45,468 nucleotides of DNA, from assembly GCA_020052515.1 (NCBI GenBank), contig JAGVOW010000088.1:1-45468 (forward strand), written 5' to 3'. Every line of letters begins with the position of its first letter. The first letter of the stretch is position 1. This stretch comes from Brevinematales bacterium. Its GTDB lineage: Bacteria; Spirochaetota; Brevinematia; Brevinematales; JAOACQ01. The notes under the pieces were generated by a model, which was not told where the DNA came from, ran no database searches, and saw only the letters and a program-made list of their open reading frames with translations. Position numbers and translations under genes: made by a program. Below are positions 1 to 9,573 of the stretch, in pieces.

Positions 1-39
1 ATTTCCGATCATTATCCGGTCTGGGCGGAGTTCTGGTAG
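1..39 (+). CDS. C-terminal end of an endonuclease/exonuclease/phosphatase-like protein (partial)
   Basis: Frame 1 is open from the first base to a TAG at 37-39 and encodes ISDHYPVWAEFW. The SDHYPV stretch followed by a hydrophobic/acidic end is the usual C-terminus of DNase I-like (EEP superfamily) phosphodiesterases, where the SDH Asp and His belong to the active site. Only 12 residues are visible, so the substrate cannot be judged. The gene converges on the minus-strand unit that ends at 225. Confidence 0.5.
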   Translation: MSDHYPVWAEFW

Positions 40-69
40 GAGTTTTTTTTGGCCGACCCGATTCGGCAC

Positions 70-182
70 ACGGATGAAGCGGATTGGACGGATTTGCGCG
101 GATGTTAGATCAACAGCGCATCATATTGTCTTCCCCTTCTAATCCGTGCGAAACCGTTACATCCGCATAATCCGTGCGGAAT
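70..182. repeat. Degenerate GGAT/ATCC-rich inverted repeat in an intergenic region
   Basis: The spacer between the two convergent genes contains several copies of CGGAT or GGATT (about 70-113), followed by the complementary ATCCG motifs (about 140-180). The halves can fold into an imperfect hairpin. This may serve as a bidirectional terminator or be a dispersed intergenic repeat; there is no clean U-tract. Nothing else is seen in 40-224. Confidence 0.4.
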
Positions 183-224
183 TGGATCAGTACAATCATT
201 CCGGTTCAGAAATGCGGCTGAATA

Positions 225-2048
225 TTAAATATCAAAATAAATTTCCATCTCGCATTGTTCACAATTAAAGAAAACACTGTATTCTTTATTTCTGTCAATA
301 ATGTAAAGCGGCTCTTTTATTCTGTCCGAAGGAGATTTTAGTTTTTTACAATTGCCCATCTCATAAAGAATGCAGTATTTAGCAGTCAGAATTTTTTTAC
401 CGCTCACGGAAATGCCGTTTTCCAGCGCTCTTTCTTTGACTTCCGCGCCATGCCTTTGATAAAAAGCCTCCGCTTTTTGATTCAATACATTCGCGCTGAA
501 ATCTAAAATCTTCTCAGGATAAGGGTAATCATTGGGCTGGATGGAAACGGTATTCCTTTGATCATCGCTTTCCCGTTTTTTCTCAATATTGCCGGTCACT
601 TCCCGCCTCATCCGGTTTAATAAGCTCAAAGGAATAAAATAAGGCTTTGAAAGCCTGATGTCCAGCTTTTCGCAGTAAAACCGGGTTTCTCCCAGGCTTC
701 CGAGCTGTTTTTCGATACTTTTCCATGCCTGATCGGGGTTTCTGGCGACGATTTTCTCTGTTTCAAGAGAAAAAGAACCCGCATAACCATCTTCATCTTT
801 GGCTTTCAATAAAAAAGCATTGTCGGTTTCCGAAAACTCCATTTCCAATTTGATCCTTCTCTCGATTTTCGCGCCTTTTAATTCTCTATTGAATTTTTGA
901 TTGAAATTGCGATAGATGGTCATCCCGGACGCTATCCAGCGGTTGTCATTTGGAAAAATCTTTTCTCCCTCAACGTGGTCGATTTTCATACCACAGAGCT
1001 CCTGGTCAGGATTGAAAAAGCAGACCCCATCCCCGCTGGCTAATAAAGGACTATTTTTATCTTCCAGAGTAAAATAATACAAATCGACGTGTTTTATGAT
1101 GCCAATTTGTTCTCCAATCGATTTTTGAGTATTCCAGGAAGCCATATCTCCGCTTCTTCCCTTCAAAAAATATTCCGTAGAGCCGCGATGAAATGTCTTT
1201 TCCGGATTGGGAATAAAGGAGATAAAACTCTTCCCGCTGGAGGCTTTACGGTGAGGGGAGTTTTCTAAAATGGCGTCCAATTTCTGCCGGTAATAGCTGG
1301 TAATGTTTTTTACGTAAAACGCGTCTTTTAACCGGCCCTCAATCTTGAATGAAGAGATTCCCGCGTCTATGAGCTCCGATAATTGTCCAGACAGATTCAA
1401 ATCTTTTAACGACAAGGGAAATTTGTCTTTAGCCAGTATTTTACCGCTTTGATCCTGAAGCGAGTAGGACATCCGGCAGGGTTGGGCGCATTCTCCCCTA
1501 TTTCCGCTCCTGCCGCAGACAGCCTGGCTGAAATAACATTGCCCGCTGTAGGACACACAAAGCGCTCCGTGAACAAAAAACTCCAGCTCTAATTGGGTGT
1601 TTTTACGGATTTCTTCAATTTGGGGAAGTGACAATTCTCTTGCCAGAATTGCCCGCTGAAACCCTACTTTTTCCAGAAATTTCACCTTTTTCACATCGCG
1701 GTTGTTGGCCTGGGTGCTGGCAAAAAGAGGAATGGGCGGCAGATCCATTTCGAGAAGGCCCATATCTTGAATAATCAGCGCGTCCGCGCCGGCTTGATAA
1801 ACTGAATGGGCCAGCATTCCGGCTTCTTCCAGCTCATCGTCGTAAAGAATGGTGTTCAAGGCGACATAGACTTTTGACCGGAAGGGGTGTGCGTATTGGA
1901 CTAATTTTTCAATATCGGAAAGGCTGTTTCCCGCGGCGTTTCTCGCGCCAAAATTCGAAGCGCCGATGTATACAGCGTCCGCTCCACAATCTATCGCCGC
2001 GATCCCGCATTCCAGGTCTTTGGCCGGAGAAAGAAGCTCAAGTTTCAT
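225..2048 (-). CDS. U32 family peptidase / RlhA-like protein
   Basis: The 607-residue protein starts with the typical U32 N-terminus (ELLSPAKD, then GADAVYIGA). It carries the family signature around residues 157-192: FFVHGALC, SGQC, NRGEC and PCR, with cysteines at 164, 171, 178, 187 and 191. In RlhA and TrhP such cysteines hold an FeS cluster used in prephenate-dependent hydroxylation of RNA. The region after about residue 380 fits the DUF3656 extension of long U32 proteins. Despite the peptidase name, an RNA-modification role is more likely, but the exact substrate cannot be read from sequence. Its ATG overlaps the stop of the upstream repair gene (ATGA), so the two are translationally coupled. 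It is the last gene of a three-gene unit. Confidence 0.85.
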   Translation of the reverse strand: MKLELLSPAKDLECGIAAIDCGADAVYIGASNFGARNAAGNSLSDIEKLVQYAHPFRSKVYVALNTILYDDELEEAGMLAHSVYQAGADALIIQDMGLLEMDLPPIPLFASTQANNRDVKKVKFLEKVGFQRAILARELSLPQIEEIRKNTQLELEFFVHGALCVSYSGQCYFSQAVCGRSGNRGECAQPCRMSYSLQDQSGKILAKDKFPLSLKDLNLSGQLSELIDAGISSFKIEGRLKDAFYVKNITSYYRQKLDAILENSPHRKASSGKSFISFIPNPEKTFHRGSTEYFLKGRSGDMASWNTQKSIGEQIGIIKHVDLYYFTLEDKNSPLLASGDGVCFFNPDQELCGMKIDHVEGEKIFPNDNRWIASGMTIYRNFNQKFNRELKGAKIERRIKLEMEFSETDNAFLLKAKDEDGYAGSFSLETEKIVARNPDQAWKSIEKQLGSLGETRFYCEKLDIRLSKPYFIPLSLLNRMRREVTGNIEKKRESDDQRNTVSIQPNDYPYPEKILDFSANVLNQKAEAFYQRHGAEVKERALENGISVSGKKILTAKYCILYEMGNCKKLKSPSDRIKEPLYIIDRNKEYSVFFNCEQCEMEIYFDI

Positions 2049-3619
2049 AGGCGCTCAATTTCTTTAAAGACGACAGGAATTAAATCCAGAATATCCCGCG
2101 CTAGAGCAGATACAGAAGAGAATTTTTCCTCGTAAATTTCACCCTCTCGCCCCAGTGCATAAGTCCCGATAATTGAGGCATCCAGCGCAGAATAGCCGGA
2201 AGTAAATAATCCCGCTATCAACCCCGCCAGGACATCCCCGCTTCCGCCTTTCGCCAGAGCCGCGCTTCCTGTTTCATTGACCCAGACTTCTCCGTTTGGA
2301 GAAGCAATAACGCTGACAGAGTCTTTCAATACGATAAAAACATTGTTTTCAGCCGAAAATTTCCGTGCCGTCTCTACTTTGTTCTGCTGAATGACTGAAA
2401 CTTCCTGATTGACAAGCCGTGCCATTTCGCCGATGTGCGGGGTTAAAATCACTTCTTTATTTCCCTTTAAAGAGAGCCATTCCTTATTTAGAGCAAGATT
2501 ATTAAGGCCGTCCGCGTCTATGACCAGCTTTTCAATGCGCGTTTCTTCCAAAATAAATTGAGCAATCCCTTTCTGAAAATCGCCTGTCCCAAAACCATTG
2601 CCGATGAGAACACTCTTAATCTTTTTCTTTTCAATAAAACTCCTCAAGCCCTCTTTTGATTTCTCCAGATCGGTAAAAGAGAGCGGAAAAACCATGGCCT
2701 CCGGAAGATTTTTTACCAGTGTGCTCAGCAATTCTTTTGGAACAGCCAGTGTGACTAATCCAGCGCCGCTTCTGAGCGCAGCCTTTCCAGCGAGTATCGG
2801 CGCGCCGAAGAATAGAGGATCGCCTTTTGCGGAATTTCCCGGACATCCGCCGATGACCAATAGATGTCCATAATTTCCCTTATAAGAATTTCTCTTTCTC
2901 GGCAAAAATAAAGCCCGGACATCTTCTCTGGTAATGAGATTCAGATTTAACTCTTTATCTTCCAGTAATTGAGAAGGAAGATCAATCGGCTTCAAAACCC
3001 TTTTACCCGCGAAATTTTTCGCCGGATAATCCAGCAAACCAATTTTTAATATTCCTAAAACGACTGTCAGATCAGCCATTACGGCAATATCGCTTGAGCC
3101 CCCGTCAGCGTAAGTCCCCGATGGAATATCGATAGATACTATTGTTTTCCGAGAATCATTCATTGCCTCAATGAGTTTAGTAGTAAGAATGCCAACTTCG
3201 CTACGGAACCCAATCCCATAGATCGCGTCTATCAAGACATCCGACTCTTTGATTTCCTTTTTGATTAATTCCAGTTCAGAGTCCTGGAAAAACTGTAAAA
3301 CCGGCAAACCGAGCTTCCGGATAACGCCCAGATTCAAAACTGCATCTTCCTTCGGTTCACCAAAATCCCCTACCCGGACTATTTTTACCGAAATATTAGC
3401 CAGAAATAACTTTCTAGCGACGACAAAACCATCCCCGCCATTATTGCCCTTGCCGCAGAAAACCAAAACTTTTTTATGCTCCAGGCAGGGAATATTTTCT
3501 CTCAACACTTCCAGAACCGCGTTGCCGGCGTTTTCCATGAGAACAAGAGTGGGAATCCCATAGTTTTCAGCGCACATTTTTTCCAGCCGGTAGATTTCTT
3601 CTTTAAAAGCTATTTTCAT
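2045..3619 (-). CDS. nnrDE: Bifunctional NAD(P)H-hydrate epimerase / ADP-dependent NAD(P)HX dehydratase
   Basis: The 524-residue protein fuses both NAD(P)HX repair activities. The N-terminal YjeF_N-type epimerase half shows MENAG near residue 30, the glycine-rich FCGKGNNGGDGF near 54-65 and the later IYGIGF region. The C-terminal ribokinase-like dehydratase half shows GGCPGNSAKG near 258, LTPHIGEMARL near 393 and KGGSGDVLAGL near 458, the nucleotide-binding signature. Length matches the bacterial fusion (about 500 residues). The enzyme returns damaged, hydrated NADH and NADPH to use in the cytoplasm. It lies 4 bp downstream of the propeller gene and overlaps the U32 gene by 4 bp. Confidence 0.93.
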   Translation of the reverse strand: MKIAFKEEIYRLEKMCAENYGIPTLVLMENAGNAVLEVLRENIPCLEHKKVLVFCGKGNNGGDGFVVARKLFLANISVKIVRVGDFGEPKEDAVLNLGVIRKLGLPVLQFFQDSELELIKKEIKESDVLIDAIYGIGFRSEVGILTTKLIEAMNDSRKTIVSIDIPSGTYADGGSSDIAVMADLTVVLGILKIGLLDYPAKNFAGKRVLKPIDLPSQLLEDKELNLNLITREDVRALFLPRKRNSYKGNYGHLLVIGGCPGNSAKGDPLFFGAPILAGKAALRSGAGLVTLAVPKELLSTLVKNLPEAMVFPLSFTDLEKSKEGLRSFIEKKKIKSVLIGNGFGTGDFQKGIAQFILEETRIEKLVIDADGLNNLALNKEWLSLKGNKEVILTPHIGEMARLVNQEVSVIQQNKVETARKFSAENNVFIVLKDSVSVIASPNGEVWVNETGSAALAKGGSGDVLAGLIAGLFTSGYSALDASIIGTYALGREGEIYEEKFSSVSALARDILDLIPVVFKEIERL

Positions 3620-3623
3620 AGTT

Positions 3624-4982
3624 CTATATATCCCCTAAATTTTCTGTTAGAAGAATACCTATTCCACCCGACAGAGTCCCAAACCAGACCTTATCTTTTT
3701 CAATAGTAATCCTCATCACGTCGTTGCTTGGCAGGCCATCCAGAATAGAAAGATAAGAAAACTCCTTTTTCCGATTATTAAAAACGCTCACTCCACCGCC
3801 CAAGGTACCGATCAGCATTTGCTGACTAATTTTTTCTATGCTTTCAACATAATCGGAAGAAAGCCCGTTTTCCGTGGTATATTTTTTTATCCCGCCTTTT
3901 TGGTCCACCAGGTAAATTCCATGTCCGTGAGTACCAGCCCAGATTGTTCCATTCAACTCCGATAGACATTTAACAGGAATATTGGTAAAAACAATTTTAA
4001 AAAGCCCTTTCTCATAGGCAAATAATCCCTTATCCAATGTCGCGATATAGATTTTTTGATTCAATTGAAGAATATCCGTCACATAGAGGGCGCCATAAAA
4101 AAAACGTTGCCATTGCCCCCGGTTTGAATTGAATTTAAACAACCCCTTTCCCAGAGTCGCGGCGTAAAGCTCGCGGTCAATCACTCTGAGCTTTTTCACC
4201 GTAATAGAGGATAATTCCCCCTTTTCTCTTTCCCAGAAAGAACGTTTTTTGTCAAAGAAAAAAAGGCCGTCATAACATCCCGTCCAAACACGGTTTTGAA
4301 AAACCTTGATGTCGCGAACATGTTTAGAAATTAACCCGCCGCCTTTCCCTTTGAAAAGTGTCAGAATATTCGCGCTCCTCGTAAAACGGACAGCGCCGCC
4401 TGTCCACAAGCCGAGCCACAAATCGTCGCCATCAAACTCAATGGCGCTAATGCTGTCATCCGGCAGGCCTTCTAATCTGGAAATATACTCCCAACGGATA
4501 CGGCGTTTGAGCTTGCTAATTTCGTCCAATTCTTCCGTATTTGTCCCGGATTGCTTCCTCGCGGCTTCTAGGCCTAGTTCTAAAGCGCGGTTGATATAAA
4601 AAAGAGCGCTGGGCCGATTGGCGTTCTGGTACAGGATTTTAGCGGTATAATAAGCGCATTTGCTTTTGAAAAGGCTTCCCTGAAAGGCGTCATAACCCTT
4701 CATAAAGGCCTTTAAAGCCAGCATTTTTCGTCCATTCGTATAAAAACAGATCCCCGCGTCATAATAGGACCTTGAAAAGTCAAGCGAAGAAAAGCTAGCC
4801 GGATAAAGTTTAGAAAGTCTGTCGATTTCAGAAAGCTGATTCTTAATAATAGAGTCTTCTATTAGTTCTTGAAACTCAGTTTGATAAAGCTTTTTTCCGT
4901 TTTTTAGATTGGAGGAGTCTAAAGAATACAGGGAGAGCGGTAAAAGAAAGAATATAAATAAGAGAATATAAATCTTTTTCAT
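3624..4982 (-). CDS. Exported TPR / seven-repeat beta-propeller protein (Reg_prop-like)
   Basis: The 452-residue product begins with a clear signal peptide (MKKIYILLFIFFLLPLSLYS). Residues about 30-150 are helical and TPR-like. From about 160 on there are seven repeats of roughly 40 residues with a core such as LWLGLWTGGAVRF, VWTGCYDGLFFF, LYAATLGKGLFKF, IYIATLDKGLFAY, IWAGTHGHGIYLV, LIGTLGGGVSVF and VWFGTLSGGIGIL. These resemble two-component regulator propeller (Reg_prop) repeats and would close a seven-bladed propeller. No kinase or DNA-binding domain follows, so it is a stand-alone periplasmic or surface protein. Its ligand is unknown. A strong promoter lies just upstream (5023-5051). Confidence 0.7.
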   Translation of the reverse strand: MKKIYILLFIFFLLPLSLYSLDSSNLKNGKKLYQTEFQELIEDSIIKNQLSEIDRLSKLYPASFSSLDFSRSYYDAGICFYTNGRKMLALKAFMKGYDAFQGSLFKSKCAYYTAKILYQNANRPSALFYINRALELGLEAARKQSGTNTEELDEISKLKRRIRWEYISRLEGLPDDSISAIEFDGDDLWLGLWTGGAVRFTRSANILTLFKGKGGGLISKHVRDIKVFQNRVWTGCYDGLFFFDKKRSFWEREKGELSSITVKKLRVIDRELYAATLGKGLFKFNSNRGQWQRFFYGALYVTDILQLNQKIYIATLDKGLFAYEKGLFKIVFTNIPVKCLSELNGTIWAGTHGHGIYLVDQKGGIKKYTTENGLSSDYVESIEKISQQMLIGTLGGGVSVFNNRKKEFSYLSILDGLPSNDVMRITIEKDKVWFGTLSGGIGILLTENLGDI

Positions 4983-5022
4983 AAAACTCCAGCTCTACAG
5001 ATACAAATTATCAGCCACATTG

Positions 5023-5051
5023 AGTATAAAATGAGGTAAGATAATAGTCAA
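5023..5051 (-). promoter_or_regulatory. Sigma70-type promoter for the propeller/nnrDE/U32 unit
   Basis: On the minus strand TTGACT (5046-5051) and TATACT (5023-5028) are separated by exactly 17 bp. The -35 box overlaps the TGA stop of hydF at 5048-5050. Expected transcription starts near 5016, about 34 nt before the ATG at 4982. The promoter at 25284-25312 has the same two hexamers and the same spacing. Confidence 0.7.
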
Positions 5052-6232
5052 AAAGGAGCTATAGCCCTCGGCAGAAGGCCGTTTGCCCAGGCAAGAAAGA
5101 GCCCGTAGTTGGTCGCGGCCACGCCGTTTTCTTTTAATATTTTCAATCTAGAAAGCATTTGAGCGCGCGTTACCATACAGCCCGCGCAATTGATCGCCAG
5201 GAAATACTCTCTCAGCTTTTCCCGCGGCGGGAGCTCGCGCGCGAAATCGAAGGAAACCTTCTGCGGTATCAATTGCTGGAAAAGCCTGGGAATTTTTACA
5301 GAGCCCAGATCATCCGCCTGCCGGTGGTGGGAACATGCTTCCAGAATCAATATTTTCGAGCCTTCAGGTACATTCTTGAGCGCCTGGACCCCCTCTAGAA
5401 AAAAGCTTAGATCACCCTTCTTCCTGGCAAAAAGAATCGAAAAAGAAGTGAGCATCTGGTCTTCGGGAATATCGGCCGCGACTTTGTGGAAGGCCTGGCT
5501 GTCTGTTACCACAAGCTTCGGCTTGATCTTCAAGCTATCATAAAAGTACTTCAATTCCCGTTCTTTCACCACCAGAACGCCGCAGTCTTTGTCAAGGAGG
5601 TCGCGGATGGTCTCCACCTGCGGCAGGATCAAGCGGCCTTTCGGCGCAGCCAGGTCAATCGGCGTGACCAGTACCACCAGGTCATTTTCCCGTACCAGGC
5701 CTTCCACCGGCGTGATTTCCACATCCATTTGGTCCGCGAGGTCTATCAATGCCTTTTTTAAATCCAATATGCCCGTTTTATGAATATTATCGATGAGTGC
5801 AAATGAGAATTTTTTTGCCCATTCTAATTTAGAGGGATGGCTTTCCTGGTCCGCGAAAGTAAGAGCAAAAACGATTTTCTTATTCTTTGAAAGCATGTTT
5901 TTAAGAATTTCTTTTTCTAAATTAGCTGGAGGAAGGCTTGCCTTCGACACAAGAACAAGCACATCCGCTGTTTCAATCGTGGAAGTGGTTTTCTGTACGC
6001 GCAGTTCGCCCAGGTCTCCTGTGTCATCTATTCCGGCCGTGTCTATAATAGCGACCGGCCCCAACTTACCCAGCTCCATTGTGCGGGTAACGGTATCAGT
6101 AGTAGTACCGGGCGTCTCCGAGACAATGGCTATTTCCTTTTCAAACAAATGATTGAGAAGTGAGGACTTGCCGCTGTTGCGCAGTCCAAAAAATACTATT
6201 TTTAATCTCTCCGAGAGAGGCGTTGTTGTCAT
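5048..6232 (-). CDS. hydF: [FeFe]-hydrogenase H-cluster maturation GTPase HydF
   Basis: The 394-residue protein has an N-terminal GTPase domain with P-loop GLRNSGKSS (residues 16-24) and a G3 motif DTAGID. Its C-terminal FeS domain carries the HydF signature CxHx46CxxC, formed by CSH in EACSHH and by NCAGC. HydF is the scaffold on which HydE and HydG products are assembled into the two-iron subcluster before transfer to the hydrogenase HydA. All diagnostic residues are present. The ATG overlaps the aspA stop (ATGA). No hydA lies in this window. HydE and HydG are encoded 19 kb away on the same strand, beyond the peptide island. Confidence 0.95.
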   Translation of the reverse strand: MTTTPLSERLKIVFFGLRNSGKSSLLNHLFEKEIAIVSETPGTTTDTVTRTMELGKLGPVAIIDTAGIDDTGDLGELRVQKTTSTIETADVLVLVSKASLPPANLEKEILKNMLSKNKKIVFALTFADQESHPSKLEWAKKFSFALIDNIHKTGILDLKKALIDLADQMDVEITPVEGLVRENDLVVLVTPIDLAAPKGRLILPQVETIRDLLDKDCGVLVVKERELKYFYDSLKIKPKLVVTDSQAFHKVAADIPEDQMLTSFSILFARKKGDLSFFLEGVQALKNVPEGSKILILEACSHHRQADDLGSVKIPRLFQQLIPQKVSFDFARELPPREKLREYFLAINCAGCMVTRAQMLSRLKILKENGVAATNYGLFLAWANGLLPRAIAPF

Positions 6233-7620
6233 TTCTTCCCCCTTTCAAAGGGGGTCAGGGGGTTATTACTCATTCCGGTCAATCTCGCGGGCTCTAAATA
6301 CAAATCCAGATCATTTTTATTCAAATCAGTATTTTTGATTATTATTTCTTTCCATTCTTCCATGGAAGACGGCTTTTTTTCTTCCAACAGCGCGTAAATT
6401 TTCTTGATTTTATGGTACCCCAGAATGGGCAAAAGGCTATTGAGCAGGACATTGGAATGCAGCAGATTTTCCTGAATCCGATCCTCATTTATTTCCATTT
6501 TATTGAAGAATTTTTCCACCAGGCCTTCCAATGCCTTTCCCAGAGAGTCGGAAGCTTTTAGCAATGAATCCAGAATAAAAGGCAGACAAACGTTTAATTG
6601 AAGCTGGCCCTGCTGCGAATATTCATTAATCTTCGTACATTCAAGTTTTGTATCAATTGAAAGCCCCCTGACCCATTCCAGAATCACGGGATTTGTCTTT
6701 GCCGGCATAATTGTAGAACCATATTGCAGGTCTGGATGCTTTATTTCTCCTAACATAGAAGAGGTATAAAGGAGTAAATCGCCCGAAATCTTAAACAAAT
6801 TCTGGGCGCAGAGGGAAAAACCGTTCGCGAGCTCCGCGAATTTGTCCTGATTGGAAATTTCATCCACAAAGTTTTGACTGCGGCTCAATGGAAGGCCGGT
6901 AATTTTACGTAGCTGCTTTTCCGCCGAAAAAATATAGTCCTGCGGGGCGGAAAAGCAGGTACCGATAGCGGTACCACCTAAAGCAACTGTCCTGATCCGC
7001 TCTTTGAGCTTATGGAGCCTCCACCGATCGCGCTCAACAGCGCCCGCCCAGCCGGCAAAAACCTGCCCCAGCCCGATGGGAAGCGCGTCCCGCATTTCCG
7101 TCCGCCCGGTAATTAAAACGCTATTGTACTCATTCTCTTTTTTTACCAGAACTTCCTGCAACTGGATCACCTTTTCTTCTATTTCTAAAAGCCTTCGATA
7201 AGCAACAATCGTCACAACGGTAGGAAATGTGTCATTGGTAGATTGGTAACGGTTGATGTTTTCAAGAGGATCAATAACTTTTCTCTTTTTATTTTTCTGG
7301 AAAACAATTTCTTCCGAATAAGAAGCAATTACTTCATTCATATTCATATGAATGCTGGTGCCAGCGCCACCCTGCCGAAGAGGCAATTGAAATTGGCCAT
7401 CCAGCTTGCCTGCCATGATGTCTTCAATGGCCTCGATAATAGCATCAAAAACAGCCTCTTCAAAATGCTTCTCAGTTTCCTGGATTGCCGAAAGCGCTGC
7501 CAATTTTACCTCGGCATAAGCCTGGATCCACTCGCGGCGATGGTTTTCCTCAATAGAAGCGCCAAAATTCCCCAGCGCCTTCCTGGTCTCCTCTCCGTAA
7601 TAAATTTTGTTATTTGTCAT
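6229..7620 (-). CDS. aspA: Aspartate ammonia-lyase (fumarase/aspartase superfamily)
   Basis: The 463-residue protein matches the fumarase/aspartase family in length. It carries the superfamily signature GSTIMPAKTNPV near residues 302-313 and the helical core region around TEMRDALPIGLGQ. Aspartases of this type release ammonia from aspartate to give fumarate. The gene is often found among hydE, hydF and hydG in anaerobes, which agrees with its 4-bp overlap with hydF. Ammonia supply for the bridging dithiomethylamine of the H-cluster is a possible reason for the linkage (inference). The last residues (NPLTPFERGKK) come from a G/C-rich repeat element at 6238-6262, so the C-terminus is slightly remodelled. 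Confidence 0.85.
   Translation of the reverse strand: MTNNKIYYGEETRKALGNFGASIEENHRREWIQAYAEVKLAALSAIQETEKHFEEAVFDAIIEAIEDIMAGKLDGQFQLPLRQGGAGTSIHMNMNEVIASYSEEIVFQKNKKRKVIDPLENINRYQSTNDTFPTVVTIVAYRRLLEIEEKVIQLQEVLVKKENEYNSVLITGRTEMRDALPIGLGQVFAGWAGAVERDRWRLHKLKERIRTVALGGTAIGTCFSAPQDYIFSAEKQLRKITGLPLSRSQNFVDEISNQDKFAELANGFSLCAQNLFKISGDLLLYTSSMLGEIKHPDLQYGSTIMPAKTNPVILEWVRGLSIDTKLECTKINEYSQQGQLQLNVCLPFILDSLLKASDSLGKALEGLVEKFFNKMEINEDRIQENLLHSNVLLNSLLPILGYHKIKKIYALLEEKKPSSMEEWKEIIIKNTDLNKNDLDLYLEPARLTGMSNNPLTPFERGKK
6238..6262. repeat. REP-like palindromic repeat inside the aspA 3' end
   Basis: CCCCCTTT and AAAGGGGG form a perfect 8-bp palindrome with a 1-nt centre (6238-6254), followed by TCAGGGGG. 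This is the kind of short dispersed repeat often seen between bacterial genes. Here it encodes the last residues of AspA, immediately beside the ATG of hydF. Confidence 0.55.
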
Positions 7621-7634
7621 ATCTTCCTCTTAAT

Positions 7635-7751
7635 TTATTCTCTCCAACTTTCTATCTTATCGCAAGCATAACATTTCTTATTGTGAATGGATATCAGACC
7701 GTCGCATTTAGGACATTTGTACTTTTTGTAGGCCCTATGGGAGCGAATGTG
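7635..7751 (-). pseudogene. C-terminal zinc-ribbon remnant of a DUF3795-like gene
   Basis: An open frame with no ATG, GTG or TTG start, closed upstream by an in-frame TAA at 7752-7754, encodes 38 residues ending KKYKCPKCDGLISIHNKKCY and ACDKIESWRE. The CxxC...CxxC ribbon with the GLISIHNKKCYAC spacing resembles the C-terminal end of long DUF3795 proteins as I recall them (CPxCGGxxCVHxGxCxxCG). It directly precedes aspA, within 15 bp. The matching N-terminal part is at 25272-25499, on the far side of the peptide operon. I infer one gene split and partly deleted by insertion of the island. Confidence 0.6.
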
Positions 7752-7774
7752 TTAGTACTGAAAAGTAGCCTTTA

Positions 7775-9562
7775 TTAAGTGGCAATTCCAGTTTCATTTG
7801 CCTGGCTCTTATTAATAATATCCACTTCCATCTTGTAAAGCCATTGGTAAATCTCATTATTTTGGATAAGTTCCGAATGATCACCTATGCCTGCTATACT
7901 TCCCTTGTCCAGCAGAATTATTTCATCTGCTTCTATTATAGTTATTAATCTGTGTGCAATAATTATCACCGTATGATTTAAAGCCAGATCATCGATGGCT
8001 TTCTTTATGTAATGCTGTGATTCGTTATCCAATGAGGAAGTTGCCTCGTCAAATAATATTATTTTTGGGTTTTTCAGTAATACTCTTGCTATTGCTATTC
8101 TCTGTTTTTGACCAACAGACAGGTTCACTCCGCCATCTTCGATCACAGTACCGTAACCCTCAGGCAAGCTGGATATATATTCATGAATATAAGCTGCTTT
8201 GCAAGCATTAATTACTTCTTCTTCACCGGCGGATGGTTTTACCAGCAACAGATTTTCCTTTATTGACAAGTTAAAGAGAAAAGGTTCTTGTCGCACAACG
8301 GCGATGTTCAACCGGAGAGATTCTTCACTGAACAGTCCTAGGTCAATCCCGCCTATTGAAACCTTCCCGGACTGGGGACTGTAAAATTTTTGAATCAGAT
8401 TAAACACCGTCGTTTTACCGCTCCCGCTCCTTCCGACTATGGCTGTTTTCCTGTTTTTCTGAATTTCAAAGGAAACCTTATCTAAAATATTTACATTGTC
8501 GTCATACCCGAAAATAACGTTCTCAAACCGTATATTACCGTCGATATTGCCTAGATTCGATGTTCCATATTCATCTTCAATATAATTCATATTGTCCATT
8601 ATTCCGAATATTCTTTCTAAAGAAATCAAAGCCTGTTGAATGGTATTATTTAATCCAACGATGTTCATTATCGATTCTGAAAACTGGATAGAATAGGAAG
8701 TAAAGGTTATAAACATATCCACTTTCAGCAGCCCCTTAAATATTTGGTATGCGCCGACTAATATTACCCCAACTTCGGAAATATAATTGAAGGTTTGCGT
8801 AATTAATTGAGATATTCCCGAAAAGAAATTTACTTTGACAACCTTTTCTTTCATCTTTTCCAATAAAGAGGTAAAAGACACATAATTCCGGCTCTTGAGC
8901 CCCAATCCCTTTATTTCCCTGATTCCCGATATTGACTGATGAATATCGCTGAAATAATGGTCATTCATTTTCGCCATATCTCTGTTCTTTTCCCGCATCA
9001 GGCGCCCAAATTTTACAAAAACGAATAGTGAAAAAGGGAAGGTCACCACAAATACCAGCGCCATTGGCAGATTAATGAAGAAGACGGCGGTGCCAAGTAT
9101 TATTATCTTCAGAACGTCTGTGGCCGAATTCAAAAATTGACTAGTGATGACCTGTGAAATTGTATTGGCATCAACCTGTAGCCTCGAAACAAAATCTCCC
9201 GGCCGGGTTTGATCAAAGGCTTTCATAGGCAAGTCCAGTATTTTTTTATACATATCTTTTTTGACATTGTAGACAATTTCTTGGAATAAAGAAGTCGAGA
9301 TATAATTTTGCAGAAGGCCATAGCCGGACTGTACAACCAATATAACCGTGAGAACAATTACATTGGAAATCAGTCCATTATAATCTTTATTGAAAACACA
9401 GGTAATAATTTTAGCCCACAAGTATGGACCGGCAAGGTTAAAACCAATTCCACCAAGCAGTAAAAAGAAAGAAAAAATAAACTTTAATTTACTTGTTTTG
9501 ACATATACAAAAGCTCTTTTTATGAGAGTCCAGTCTTTTTTATTGATTCCAGCCATTTCCAT
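7775..9562 (-). CDS. MsbA-like ABC exporter (fused membrane and ATPase domains)
   Basis: The 595-residue half-transporter has about six membrane segments in residues 1-320, then an ATPase domain with Walker A GRSGSGKTT, signature LSVGQKQR and Walker B IILFDEATSSLD. There is no N-terminal C39 peptidase domain, so it would export an already processed or lipid-like substrate across the inner membrane. It is the last gene of the island operon, 11 bp after the ketosynthase. In this context the likely cargo is the mature modified peptide or an acylated form; lipid flipping cannot be excluded. No terminator is visible after its stop codon, so transcripts may run into aspA and hydF. Confidence 0.85.
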   Translation of the reverse strand: MEMAGINKKDWTLIKRAFVYVKTSKLKFIFSFFLLLGGIGFNLAGPYLWAKIITCVFNKDYNGLISNVIVLTVILVVQSGYGLLQNYISTSLFQEIVYNVKKDMYKKILDLPMKAFDQTRPGDFVSRLQVDANTISQVITSQFLNSATDVLKIIILGTAVFFINLPMALVFVVTFPFSLFVFVKFGRLMREKNRDMAKMNDHYFSDIHQSISGIREIKGLGLKSRNYVSFTSLLEKMKEKVVKVNFFSGISQLITQTFNYISEVGVILVGAYQIFKGLLKVDMFITFTSYSIQFSESIMNIVGLNNTIQQALISLERIFGIMDNMNYIEDEYGTSNLGNIDGNIRFENVIFGYDDNVNILDKVSFEIQKNRKTAIVGRSGSGKTTVFNLIQKFYSPQSGKVSIGGIDLGLFSEESLRLNIAVVRQEPFLFNLSIKENLLLVKPSAGEEEVINACKAAYIHEYISSLPEGYGTVIEDGGVNLSVGQKQRIAIARVLLKNPKIILFDEATSSLDNESQHYIKKAIDDLALNHTVIIIAHRLITIIEADEIILLDKGSIAGIGDHSELIQNNEIYQWLYKMEVDIINKSQANETGIAT

Positions 9563-9573
9563 CCCGCTTTTTT